DNA of 50,452 bases from positions 1 to 50,452 of the forward strand of contig CACXEH010000107.1 of assembly GCA_902766625.1 (NCBI GenBank). Reading direction: 5' to 3'. The notes beneath the pieces are model-generated. The model did not search any database, had not been told where the DNA came from, and saw nothing but the letters and a program-made list of their open reading frames with translations. A program made the position numbers and the translations under genes. Shown piece by piece: positions 38,850 through 46,674 of this stretch. How positions within the stretch are numbered: position 1 is the first letter of the stretch; each line of letters starts with the position of its first letter. Source of the DNA: an uncultured Bacteroidales bacterium. Its GTDB lineage: Bacteria > Bacteroidota > Bacteroidia > Bacteroidales > Bacteroidaceae.

Positions 38850-40118
38850 ATGCACCGTTTTCCGAAAGCGTTCATAATCATCGTTCTGCTCCTGTGTTGT
38901 GTGCCGGGGTATGCCGATTGGGTTGTTGACGATTTGTGGTATAGCGGTGTCTCGGAAAATGACGAATTGGTGTCTGTTCAGGTAAAAAGCCCTGTCACCA
39001 AACTTGTAACTTCTGTTAAAGTTCCGTCCAACATATATATCGCAGATGACGGCTACAAGAAGTATTATCAGGTGAGATCGGTTGGTTATCGTGCTTTTGT
39101 GGATTGTCTGGTCTTGACCTCTGTCACGTTTGCTTCAAAAAATGTGTCTGAAATTGGTGAGCAGGCTTTTTCGGGATGTGTCAAACTGACGTCTATCAGC
39201 ATACCACCCAGTGTGAAAGAAATAAAGAGTTATACTTTTTACGAATGTCGTAATTTGACAGAGGTGGTGTTGTCGGATTCTTTAAGGAGTATTGCCGGCA
39301 ACGCTTTCAAAGGTTGTTCCAAATTGAAAAATATAATATTTCCCAATCAGCTATCCTCAGTAGGGGCAAATGCCTTCAACGGATGTTCTAATCTGATTTC
39401 CGTCAAGATGAACGGGGGACTCAAAGAGATAGGCATCGGTTCGTTCCAAAATTGTCTCCGCCTGTCTTCGCTGGAGATATCACCCGTATTGAATTCTATC
39501 GGGCGGTCTGCATTTGAGGGATGCGAGGCATTGACAGCAGTGACATTTCCCTTGAATGTGTCGTACATAGGCGACAGGGCTTTTTATGGTTGCACGGGAC
39601 TGAGTGAGGCGGTATTTCAGCCAAGTAAGGTGAAGGTGAGCATCAGAAGCCAGTTGTTTGAGGGATGTGTCAATTTGGCCCAAGTGTTTATGACTGACAA
39701 TGTGTTCCGCATATATGAGCGTGCTTTCTACGGATGTGCCAAACTGTCTGCCGTGACGCTGCCCGCCTCTATCAGTGCCATAGGAGCCTCCGCCTTTGAA
39801 GGCTGTGTGGCGCTCGACACTGTAAAGTCATACATCGCGAATCCGTTTGCCCTTGCAGAGAGAGTCTTTGAGAATATCTCGCCAAACTGCGTCTTGATGG
39901 TGCCGTATGGCGAGAAACAACGTTATATTGAGGCTGGTTGGACGACGGAGGTTTTCAAGGGCGGTGTTGTAGAGATGGACGCGCCTGAGGGAATACGGGA
40001 TATCGTGGTCAGCCGACAGGAAGAAGGAACATGGTATACTGTGGACGGCATTAAAGTGGATGCCCCGCAACATGGAAAGATATATATACATAATAGAAAA
40101 AGCGTATTAGTAAAATGA
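38850..40118 (+). CDS. BspA-like leucine-rich repeat surface/secreted protein
   Basis: The 422-residue protein has a signal peptide (AFIIIVLLLCCVPGYA) followed by about ten LRR_5 repeats of about 23 residues with the pattern I-x-x-x-A-F-x-G-C-x-x-L-x-x-V-x-[IL]-P (for example IGEQAFSGCVKLTSISIPPS, IGDRAFYGCTGLSEAVF). It ends with the post-repeat stretch CVLMVPYGEKQRYIEAGW and a tail YTVDGIKVDAPQHGKIYIHN common at the C-termini of Prevotella secreted proteins. Such proteins mediate adhesion to host or other bacteria. Its stop overlaps the DUF2027 start (ATGA). Confidence 0.9.
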   Translation: MHRFPKAFIIIVLLLCCVPGYADWVVDDLWYSGVSENDELVSVQVKSPVTKLVTSVKVPSNIYIADDGYKKYYQVRSVGYRAFVDCLVLTSVTFASKNVSEIGEQAFSGCVKLTSISIPPSVKEIKSYTFYECRNLTEVVLSDSLRSIAGNAFKGCSKLKNIIFPNQLSSVGANAFNGCSNLISVKMNGGLKEIGIGSFQNCLRLSSLEISPVLNSIGRSAFEGCEALTAVTFPLNVSYIGDRAFYGCTGLSEAVFQPSKVKVSIRSQLFEGCVNLAQVFMTDNVFRIYERAFYGCAKLSAVTLPASISAIGASAFEGCVALDTVKSYIANPFALAERVFENISPNCVLMVPYGEKQRYIEAGWTTEVFKGGVVEMDAPEGIRDIVVSRQEEGTWYTVDGIKVDAPQHGKIYIHNRKSVLVK

Positions 40119-40819
40119 AAATAGGTGATAAAGTGCGATTTCTGAACGATGTCGGCGGAGGCGTCGTTACGGGTTTTTCAGGTAAGAATTTAGTGATGGT
40201 GGAGAACGAGGATGGCTTTGACATACCTGTCCCTATCCGCGAAGTGGTCGTTGTCGATGCTGACGATTACAATATCGTGAAACCAGCCAAGGCCAATGCC
40301 GAGACTCCGGCTGGGGAAGGGGAGGAGCGCGAGATAGAACCTGCAGAGAAGCCGTTGACATATAAACCTATGCCCATGGAGAGGGCAGGCGCAGAGGCAG
40401 TCAACCTATATTTATGCGCTGTGCCGGTAAGTCCGTTGCAGATGACGGAGTCGGACATGGAACTGTACTTCGTCAACGACTGCAACTATTTCGTTGATTT
40501 CACGCTGATGAACGGTGAGAACAACGCCTGGTCTGTGATGTTCAGAGGTACCGTTGAACCGAATATGAAGATGTATCTGAACACCATTGACAGGCAGGAC
40601 CTCAACAAACTTGAAAACCTGTGTGTGCAGGCGATATGCTACAAGCAGGGTAAGACGTTCATGCTTAAACCTGCGTTGACCGTCAGGCTCAAACCCGACC
40701 TGAGCAAGTTCTTCAAGTTGCACACATTCCAGCCTAACGATTTCTTTGACGAGAAAGTGCAGACATGGGACGTGGTTCGAGACGACAAACCCGTACGTGG
40801 TGCCCTTGTGGACATGTGA
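40115..40819 (+). CDS. DUF2027 protein without Smr domain
   Basis: The 234-residue protein begins MKIGDKVRFLNDVGGGVVTG, then ENEDGFDIPVPIREVVVV, the N-terminal signature of DUF2027 proteins of Bacteroidetes. Family members I know have about 340 residues and end in an Smr (MutS2-related) domain; here the protein stops right after the middle beta domain (FFDEKVQTWDVVRDDKPVRG), and no Smr-like sequence is found before the next promoter. No signal peptide is present, so it is cytoplasmic, unlike its coupled upstream neighbour. Function unknown. Confidence 0.75.
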   Translation: MKIGDKVRFLNDVGGGVVTGFSGKNLVMVENEDGFDIPVPIREVVVVDADDYNIVKPAKANAETPAGEGEEREIEPAEKPLTYKPMPMERAGAEAVNLYLCAVPVSPLQMTESDMELYFVNDCNYFVDFTLMNGENNAWSVMFRGTVEPNMKMYLNTIDRQDLNKLENLCVQAICYKQGKTFMLKPALTVRLKPDLSKFFKLHTFQPNDFFDEKVQTWDVVRDDKPVRGALVDM

Positions 40820-40863
40820 CGCAAAAAGACCGGAAGAGAACCGTTTATAAGAGAGAAATTTAG

Positions 40864-40871
40864 TAATTTTG
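40864..40871 (+). promoter_or_regulatory. Bacteroidetes -7 box for etfB-etfA-acd
   Basis: TAATTTTG fits TAnnTTTG, giving a leader of about 80 nt before etfB. Confidence 0.55.
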
Positions 40872-40959
40872 CATGTTTTTAGGCGGATAGCCTCTTCATG
40901 GGGCAGCGTTTCGCAGCAAGATTAAATTAAGAAATAATTATCTATTAAAAAAAGGAAAT

Positions 40960-41841
40960 ATGAGTTTGAAAATTGTAGTCCTTGCAAAGCAGGTGCCCGA
41001 CACCCGCAATGTTGGTCCTGATGCTATGACTCCAGAGGGAACGGTAAACCGTGCCGCCCTTCCTGCTGTCTTCAACCCTGAAGACCTGAATGCATTAGAG
41101 CAGGCTCTTCGCTTGAAGGAGCAGTTCCCCGGTTCTACCATTTCAGTAGTTACAATGGGATTGCCCAAGTCTGCAGAGGTAATTCGTGAAGCGCTCTATC
41201 GTGGTGCTGACGAAGGTTATGTTATCACAGACCGCTGTCTGGGCGGTGCTGACACACTGGCTACCAGTTACACGTTAAGTCAGGCAATCAGAAAAATCGG
41301 AGCGTTTGACATCATCCTCGGCGGCCGTCAGGCTATTGATGGTGATACAGCTCAAGTGGGACCGCAGATTGCGGAAAAGCTGGGCTTGACACAGGTTACA
41401 TACGCAGAGGAGATACTGAAGTTGGATCCTGTAGCAAAAAAGATTGTCATAAAGCGTCATATCGACGGCGGTGTGGAAACCGTAGAGGCTCCGCTGCCGC
41501 TTGTTGTGACTGTAAACGGCTCCGCTGCTCCTTGCCGTCCGCGCAATGCTAAACGCGTGATGAAATACAAGAACGCTACCGCACCTGCAGAGCGTACACC
41601 GGAGCAAGTTGATGCAATGGCAGAGATGCTGGCCAAAAAGCCTTATCTGAATATTACGCAGTGGGGAGCCGCTGAAATCGACGCCGACCCTGCACAAATA
41701 GGCAAAACAGGTTCTCCCACCAACGTGAAGGCTGTGAAGAACATTGTCTTCAAGGCTAAGGAAAGTCGTACCATGACTGACAGCGATGCTGATGTGGAAG
41801 GACTTATTGTTGAATTGTTGGAAAGTAATACTATTGGCTAA
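40960..41841 (+). CDS. etfB: Electron transfer flavoprotein, beta subunit
   Basis: The 293-residue protein shows LKIVVLAKQVPDTRNVG, FNPEDLNALEQALRLKE, VTMGLPKSAEVIREALYRGA and GGRQAIDGDTAQVGPQIAEK, all typical of EtfB. With EtfA it carries electrons from the acyl-CoA dehydrogenase encoded two genes on. The subfamily (bifurcating or not) was not decided. EtfA follows two bases after the stop. Confidence 0.95.
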   Translation: MSLKIVVLAKQVPDTRNVGPDAMTPEGTVNRAALPAVFNPEDLNALEQALRLKEQFPGSTISVVTMGLPKSAEVIREALYRGADEGYVITDRCLGGADTLATSYTLSQAIRKIGAFDIILGGRQAIDGDTAQVGPQIAEKLGLTQVTYAEEILKLDPVAKKIVIKRHIDGGVETVEAPLPLVVTVNGSAAPCRPRNAKRVMKYKNATAPAERTPEQVDAMAEMLAKKPYLNITQWGAAEIDADPAQIGKTGSPTNVKAVKNIVFKAKESRTMTDSDADVEGLIVELLESNTIG

Positions 41842-41843
41842 TT

Positions 41844-42884
41844 ATGAATAACGTATTTGTTTATTGTGAGATAGAGGGCAACACTGTTGCCGATGTTAGT
41901 CTCGAACTTCTTACCAAAGGTCGTAAATTGGCCAATACTCTTGGCGTACAACTGGAATGCATCTGCGCAGGCTACAATCTGGGCGATGTGGAGAAACAGG
42001 TGATGCCTTATGGCGTAGACAAAGTTCATATCTTTGATGCTGAAGGCCTCTTCCCCTATACATCCAATCCTCATACAGCTCTCGTTGTCAATTTGTTTAA
42101 GGAGGAGCAACCACAGATATGCCTGATGGGTGCAACTGTTATCGGTCGTGACTTGGGTCCGCGTGTGTCATCAAGTTTGCACAGTGGTCTGACAGCCGAC
42201 TGTACTCAGCTTGAAATCGGTGACTTTGAAATGAATGTAAAGAACGCCGAGGGCGAAATGGTTAAGAAACAGTACACACAGCAGCTTTATCAGATACGTC
42301 CTGCTTTCGGCGGCAACATTGTTGCCACAATTGTCAATCCTGAACACCGTCCTCAGATGGCTACAGTGCGTGAGGGTGTGATGAAGAAGGAAATATTGGA
42401 CGCTAACTACAAAGGTGAGGTCGTAAAGCATGACGTTGCCAAGTATGTGCCGGAAACAGAATATGTCGTTAAAGTTCTTGACCGTCATATCGAGAAGGCA
42501 AAGCACAACTTGAAAGGTGCTTCCATTATCGTCTCCGGCGGTTACGGCATGGGCAGTAGGGAAGGATTTGACATGTTATTTGAGCTTGCCAAGGAACTTC
42601 ATGCTGAGGTAGGTGCCAGTCGTGCGGCTGTTGACGCAGGTTTTGCAGATCACGACCGTCAGATTGGTCAGACTGGTGTCACTGTACGTCCTAAGGTTTA
42701 TATCGCATGCGGCATCTCCGGACAGATTCAGCACATCGCCGGTATGCAGGACGCAGGTATCATTATTTCTATCAATAACGATCCTAACGCACCCATCAAT
42801 ACGATTGCAGACTACGTTATCAATGGTACGGTTGAAGAGGTCGTACCCAAGATGATTAAGTATTATAAGAAAAATTCTAAGTAA
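41844..42884 (+). CDS. etfA: Electron transfer flavoprotein, alpha subunit
   Basis: The 346-residue protein has the FAD-binding C-terminal domain with SIIVSGGYGMGSREGFDMLF, ELAKELHAEVGASRAAVDAG, QIGQTGVTVRPKVYIACGIS and GQIQHIAGMQDAGIIISINN. These are the classic EtfA signatures. It starts two bases after etfB and is followed two bases later by the dehydrogenase, indicating one tightly coupled unit. Confidence 0.96.
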   Translation: MNNVFVYCEIEGNTVADVSLELLTKGRKLANTLGVQLECICAGYNLGDVEKQVMPYGVDKVHIFDAEGLFPYTSNPHTALVVNLFKEEQPQICLMGATVIGRDLGPRVSSSLHSGLTADCTQLEIGDFEMNVKNAEGEMVKKQYTQQLYQIRPAFGGNIVATIVNPEHRPQMATVREGVMKKEILDANYKGEVVKHDVAKYVPETEYVVKVLDRHIEKAKHNLKGASIIVSGGYGMGSREGFDMLFELAKELHAEVGASRAAVDAGFADHDRQIGQTGVTVRPKVYIACGISGQIQHIAGMQDAGIIISINNDPNAPINTIADYVINGTVEEVVPKMIKYYKKNSK

Positions 42885-42886
42885 AA

Positions 42887-44614
42887 ATGGCAAACTTCTA
42901 TACAGATAATCCGGAGATTAAGTTTCAGCTTAATCATCCGTTGATGAAGCGCATTGTTGAACTTAAAGAGCGCTCATTCGCAGATAAGGATGAATATGAT
43001 TATGCTCCTCAAAACTTTGAGGATGCCATTGATTCTTATGACCGTGTGTTGGAACTCACAGGAGATATTTCTGCCAATATCATTGCTCCCAATGCGGAGG
43101 ATGTTGACGCCGAAGGTCCTCACTGTGCCAATGGTCGCGTGAAATATGCGTCCAAGACATACGAGAATCTTGACACGACAATCAAGGCAGGCCTGAACGG
43201 TGTGACTATGCCACGCCGCTACGGTGGTTTGAATTTCCCGTGCGTGCCTTACACAGCCATCAATGAAATGATTGCGACAGCGGATGCAGGTTTTGAAAAC
43301 ATATGGTCACTCCAGGATTGCATTGAGACTTTGTATGAATTTGGCGATGAAGATCAGCGTCAACGCTACGTGCCGCGTGTCTGCAAGGGTGAGACTATGT
43401 CAATGGACCTCACCGAGCCGGATGCCGGTTCAGACCTCCAGAGCGTCATGCTCAAGGCCACTTATTCAGAGGAGGAGTGTTGCTGGCTGCTGAACGGTTG
43501 CAAACGCTTTATCACAAACGGTGACTCTGACATCCACTTGGTGTTGGCACGTTCAGAGGAAGGAACCAAGGACGGCCGCGGTTTGTCCATGTTCATTTAT
43601 GACAAAAATCAAGGTGGCGTCAATGTACGCCGCATTGAGAACAAACTCGGTATTCATGGCTCTCCCACTTGTGAACTGGTATACAAGAATGCCAAGGCAG
43701 AACTTTGCGGCAGCCGCAAACTGGGTCTGATAAAATATGTCATGGCTTTGATGAACGGTGCCCGTCTGGGTATCGCTGCTCAGAGCGTGGGTATCTCTCA
43801 GGCTGCTTACAACGAGGGTCTCGCTTATGCGAAGGATCGTAAACAATTCGGCAAGACTATCATCAATTTCCCGGCTGTTTATGACATGCTGGCCCTGATG
43901 AAGGCAAAGTTGGATGCAGGTCGTTCATTGCTGTATGCAACAGCGCGCTATGTGGATATCTACAAGGCATTGGAGGATATCGCCCGTGAGCGCACGCTGA
44001 CACCTGAGGAGCGTCAGGAGATGAAGACATTCAGCAAATTGGCAGATGCGTTCACTCCGCTTTCCAAAGGCATGAACTCAGAGTATTGCAACCAGAATGC
44101 TTATGACTCTATCCAGATACACGGTGGTTCCGGCTTCATGTTGGAGTATGCATGTCAGCGTCTCTATCGTGATGCACGTATCACCAGCATATACGAAGGT
44201 ACGACTCAGCTGCAGGTTGTTGCGGCTATCCGTTATGTGACAAACGGCTTCTATGGCCAGCACATAGCTGATTTGGAGCAGGAAGCTGTCGCTCCTGAGT
44301 TCCAGGCGCTCAAGGATCGTGTGGCTAAGATGGGCGCACGTTACAATGCTTGTGTCAACAAGGTCGTTGAACTGAAAGATCAGGAATATCAAGACCTCGT
44401 TGCCCGTCACCTCTATGAGATGGCTGCCGATGTCATCATGTGCCACCTCATCCTCGCCGATGCGAGCAAGGATGCCGCCCTCTTCGGAAAGAGTGCAAAG
44501 ATATATGTCAATTTCGTGACGGCTGAGATTGAGAAGCATGCCAGCTTCGTAGAGAATCTTAATCCTGAGGATGTCGCTAACTATCGTCAGGTTGAGCCAG
44601 CTGAAGAAGCATAA
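42887..44614 (+). CDS. Acyl-CoA dehydrogenase (long form)
   Basis: The 575-residue protein has the family motifs MSMDLTEPDAGSDL, CKRFITNGDSD, NKLGIHGSPTCELVY, AYAKDRKQFGKTIINFPAV and the RDARITSIYEGTTQLQ end of the core, whose Glu (YEGT) is the expected catalytic base. It has about 190 residues more than short-chain dehydrogenases, both N- and C-terminally, as in the long branch found in Bacteroidetes. It oxidises acyl-CoA or, in anaerobes with Etf, reduces an enoyl-CoA; the substrate cannot be read. Last gene of etfB-etfA-acd. Confidence 0.92.
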   Translation: MANFYTDNPEIKFQLNHPLMKRIVELKERSFADKDEYDYAPQNFEDAIDSYDRVLELTGDISANIIAPNAEDVDAEGPHCANGRVKYASKTYENLDTTIKAGLNGVTMPRRYGGLNFPCVPYTAINEMIATADAGFENIWSLQDCIETLYEFGDEDQRQRYVPRVCKGETMSMDLTEPDAGSDLQSVMLKATYSEEECCWLLNGCKRFITNGDSDIHLVLARSEEGTKDGRGLSMFIYDKNQGGVNVRRIENKLGIHGSPTCELVYKNAKAELCGSRKLGLIKYVMALMNGARLGIAAQSVGISQAAYNEGLAYAKDRKQFGKTIINFPAVYDMLALMKAKLDAGRSLLYATARYVDIYKALEDIARERTLTPEERQEMKTFSKLADAFTPLSKGMNSEYCNQNAYDSIQIHGGSGFMLEYACQRLYRDARITSIYEGTTQLQVVAAIRYVTNGFYGQHIADLEQEAVAPEFQALKDRVAKMGARYNACVNKVVELKDQEYQDLVARHLYEMAADVIMCHLILADASKDAALFGKSAKIYVNFVTAEIEKHASFVENLNPEDVANYRQVEPAEEA

Positions 44615-44637
44615 CAAAATTGTTCTCATACTTATCT

Positions 44638-44674
44638 AAAAGGCCGCTCCATATGTGGAGCGGCCTTTTTATTT
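44638..44674 (+). terminator. Terminator after acyl-CoA dehydrogenase
   Basis: A perfect 14-bp stem pairs 44638-44651 with 44656-44669 over loop TATG and continues into TTTATTT. Bases 44675-44784 hold nothing else recognised. Confidence 0.9.
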
Positions 44675-44784
44675 GATGTGATACGCTGTATATCCTCAAA
44701 CCATAATGCCTGATGCAGAGCGTGACAGTTTTATACCTTTTAGACTGGTTGTGTTCTGCGACAGGCGGGGTTACGTGCCGGAGG

Positions 44785-45240
44785 CTACCATTTCAGTTGT
44801 TCCTGAAGGATATTGCCGTCGGTCATCGGACTGTCGGCATCGGTAAAGGCATTTGCCTTATACTGGATACATAGCATGGTCAGATTTTCTGTGCCGGTAT
44901 TCTTCAATGCACGCTTCCCTTCGGGTGAAACGCGGATGATGGTACCCTCGCATACCGGGAATATTTCGCCATCCACCTGATATTGTCCTTCACCCTTTAA
45001 AATAATGTATAATTCTTCGTGCGTCTTGTGCGTATGCAGGAACCCGCTGTCTTGACCGGGTACTAATGTCTGAAAACTCAGTTCGCTGCCAGTTGCGCCG
45101 ACAGCCTGACCTACAAAGACCTTACCTTTCAGCGTGAAATCCGGACCCATCGGAAGTTCATGCTCTATAATCTCACTCATCTTTCCGATAGCTACTGCGG
45201 CAAAATTTTTGCCAGTCTTGATAGTTTTAATCTCTTTCAT
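44785..45240 (-). CDS. Cupin-domain protein
   Basis: The 151-residue single-domain cupin has motif 1 HTHKTHEELYIILKGEGQYQ (metal ligands His, His, Glu) and motif 2 GTIIRVSPEGKRALKNTG, in which the usual second-motif His is replaced. The enzyme or sensor role is unknown. ATG 45240 is chosen over 45294 because the -7 box at 45264-45271 lies between them. It converges on the acyl-CoA dehydrogenase terminator. Confidence 0.85.
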   Translation of the reverse strand: MKEIKTIKTGKNFAAVAIGKMSEIIEHELPMGPDFTLKGKVFVGQAVGATGSELSFQTLVPGQDSGFLHTHKTHEELYIILKGEGQYQVDGEIFPVCEGTIIRVSPEGKRALKNTGTENLTMLCIQYKANAFTDADSPMTDGNILQEQLKW

Positions 45241-45263
45241 AGTTCTTTGAATGTTTGTTGTTG

Positions 45264-45271
45264 CAAAGTTA
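45264..45271 (-). promoter_or_regulatory. Bacteroidetes -7 box for the cupin gene
   Basis: Minus-strand TAACTTTG, 24 bases before the ATG at 45240. Confidence 0.6.
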
Positions 45272-45324
45272 GTGATTTTCTGTCTTTTCTCCATAAACTG
45301 TTATCCTGTTTTCTCAAAGTTTTG

Positions 45325-45332
45325 TAAATTTG
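45325..45332 (+). promoter_or_regulatory. Bacteroidetes -7 box for the candidate structured RNA
   Basis: TAAATTTG fits TAnnTTTG; a transcript would start near 45339, just before the three tetraloop hairpins. Confidence 0.45.
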
Positions 45333-45339
45333 TTCCACG

Positions 45340-45598
45340 AACTGCCGATTGCCGTAAACGGCACAGCCCACGGGCTGATTCCCTGAGCGCAGGGTGGTGG
45401 TAAAATCTTTGTGGAAAATTTTAACAAGCGTTTGCTGTTATTCGGAAAGCCTTACGAATCTACCACATTCAAAAAGAACAAAATCCGAAGAATAAGTTGC
45501 AAACGTCTGTGCGTTAAGCATGGGCGTGACTTATCTGGATTTTGTGGGCTTGTGGTAGAGCCTGTAAGGCATGGATAAGAATCGTCCATGTCTTTTTT
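45340..45598 (+). ncRNA. Candidate structured non-coding RNA upstream of the methyltransferase
   Basis: No convincing protein frame occupies this stretch. Three short hairpins follow one another: TGCCG-TAAA-CGGCA (45350-45363), CAGCC-CACG-GGCTG (45364-45377) and CCCTG-AGCG-CAGGG (45381-45394). A long rod follows, with helices nested in order: 45449-45455/45564-45570 (7 bp), 45459-45467/45551-45559 (9 bp), 45478-45486/45537-45545 (9 bp), 45492-45497/45529-45534 (6 bp), 45498-45500/45518-45520 and 45502-45505/45512-45515. It ends with the hairpin CATGGA/TCCATG (45570-45590) and TCTTTTTT, a good terminator. I cannot assign it to 6S, tmRNA, RNase P or SRP RNA with confidence; the rod is 6S-like, the three hairpins are not. 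Confidence 0.6.
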
Positions 45599-45636
45599 GC
45601 GCTCTATTGTCATGCCTGCATCTCCGAAGATAAGCA

Positions 45637-45660
45637 ATACGCACAAAGTGCATAGCGTAT
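45637..45660 (+). promoter_or_regulatory. Inverted repeat abutting the methyltransferase start codon
   Basis: ATACGC (45637-45642) is inverted as GCGTAT (45655-45660), and the overlapping GCAC-AAA-GTGC (45641-45651) is a perfect small hairpin. The ATG at 45661 follows immediately. It could be an operator or a translational control site for the methyltransferase. Confidence 0.4.
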
Positions 45661-46674
45661 ATGGCTAACAAGAATCTAAATGCTGCCAAGGCAGCAAAAA
45701 AGGATGAGTTTTATACTCAGTTGACAGACATTGAACGGGAGTTGCAACACTATTGGCCTCATTTTAAAGACAAGGTGGTGTTGTGCAACTGTGACGACCC
45801 TTATGAGAGCAACTTCTTCAAGTATTTTGCGCTTCGCTTTAACCAGTTAGGGCTGAAGAAACTGATTTGTACATGCTACAATGGTTCGCCCGTGCAGGGA
45901 AATGAGTTGCTCTTGGATTTCGGCGACGGTTGGGGTGACCCTAAAAAGATAGCCTATAAAGTGGAGATTACGGAAGTCCGCGACATGAACGGCGACGGGG
46001 CTGTTGACCTCTCCGACGTGCGCTATCTGTTGCAAAACGATAAAAACGTCCTCTCCATCTTGCATACCGGCGACTTCCGAGACCCCGAATGTATAGCCTT
46101 GCTGCAGCAAGCCGACATCGTTGTCACCAATCCGCCGTTCTCTCTGTTCAGAGAATATCTTGGACAATTGATGCAGTATAATAAAAAATTTGTGATAGTG
46201 GGTCACCAGAATGCGATAACATACAAAGAAGTTTTTCCGCTTATTAAAGAGAATAAAGTGTGGCTTGGTTATGGATTCAAGGGTGGTGCTGCCCATTTCT
46301 TCTCTCCTTATGAAGATATAGCAACGGCAGGAGATCATAAGAAAGACATGATTCGTGTCTCAGGTGTGAATTGGTTTACAAATCTTGAAATACCAAAGCG
46401 TAATGAGGGAATGGATTTAGTTTGCCGTTATTCTCCCGAAGAATACCCTGCGTATGACAATTATAAAGCCATCAATGTGGATAAGACTTCCGATATTCCT
46501 TGTGATTATGAAGGCGTAATGGGCGTTCCTATTACATTTCTTGACAAATATAATCCAGAACAGTTTGAGATTATCAAGTTTCGTAAAGGAGATGATGAAA
46601 AAGATTTAAAGGTAAATGGAAAATGTCCGTATTTTAGAATCCTCATTCGCAACAAACATCCTCAAAAGATATGA
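45661..46674 (+). CDS. EcoRI-family adenine-specific DNA methyltransferase
   Basis: The 337-residue protein starts MANKNLNAAKAAKKDEFYTQ and has FKDKVVLCNCDDPYESNFFK, the ADIVVTNPPFSLFREYL stretch with catalytic NPPF at about residues 157-160, and YKKFVIVGHQNAITYKEVFP-like sequence (NKKFVIVGHQN). This matches the EcoRI-type N6-adenine methyltransferase family. An EF-hand-like insert DMNGDGAVDLSDV is at residues 108-120. The recognition sequence cannot be predicted. The stop overlaps the start of the DUF262-HNH gene by four bases, so the two are translated together. Confidence 0.88.
   Translation: MANKNLNAAKAAKKDEFYTQLTDIERELQHYWPHFKDKVVLCNCDDPYESNFFKYFALRFNQLGLKKLICTCYNGSPVQGNELLLDFGDGWGDPKKIAYKVEITEVRDMNGDGAVDLSDVRYLLQNDKNVLSILHTGDFRDPECIALLQQADIVVTNPPFSLFREYLGQLMQYNKKFVIVGHQNAITYKEVFPLIKENKVWLGYGFKGGAAHFFSPYEDIATAGDHKKDMIRVSGVNWFTNLEIPKRNEGMDLVCRYSPEEYPAYDNYKAINVDKTSDIPCDYEGVMGVPITFLDKYNPEQFEIIKFRKGDDEKDLKVNGKCPYFRILIRNKHPQKI

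Noticed and set aside
45449..45570. MITE-like transposable element (inverted repeats about 120 bp apart)
   Set aside because: Helices are interrupted by unequal internal loops and nest down to a small apical hairpin, and no target duplication is seen; an RNA structure fits better.
45340..45598. Retron ncRNA (msr-msd)
   Set aside because: Topology is suggestive, but there is no reverse transcriptase gene nearby and no convincing a1/a2 end pairing was found.
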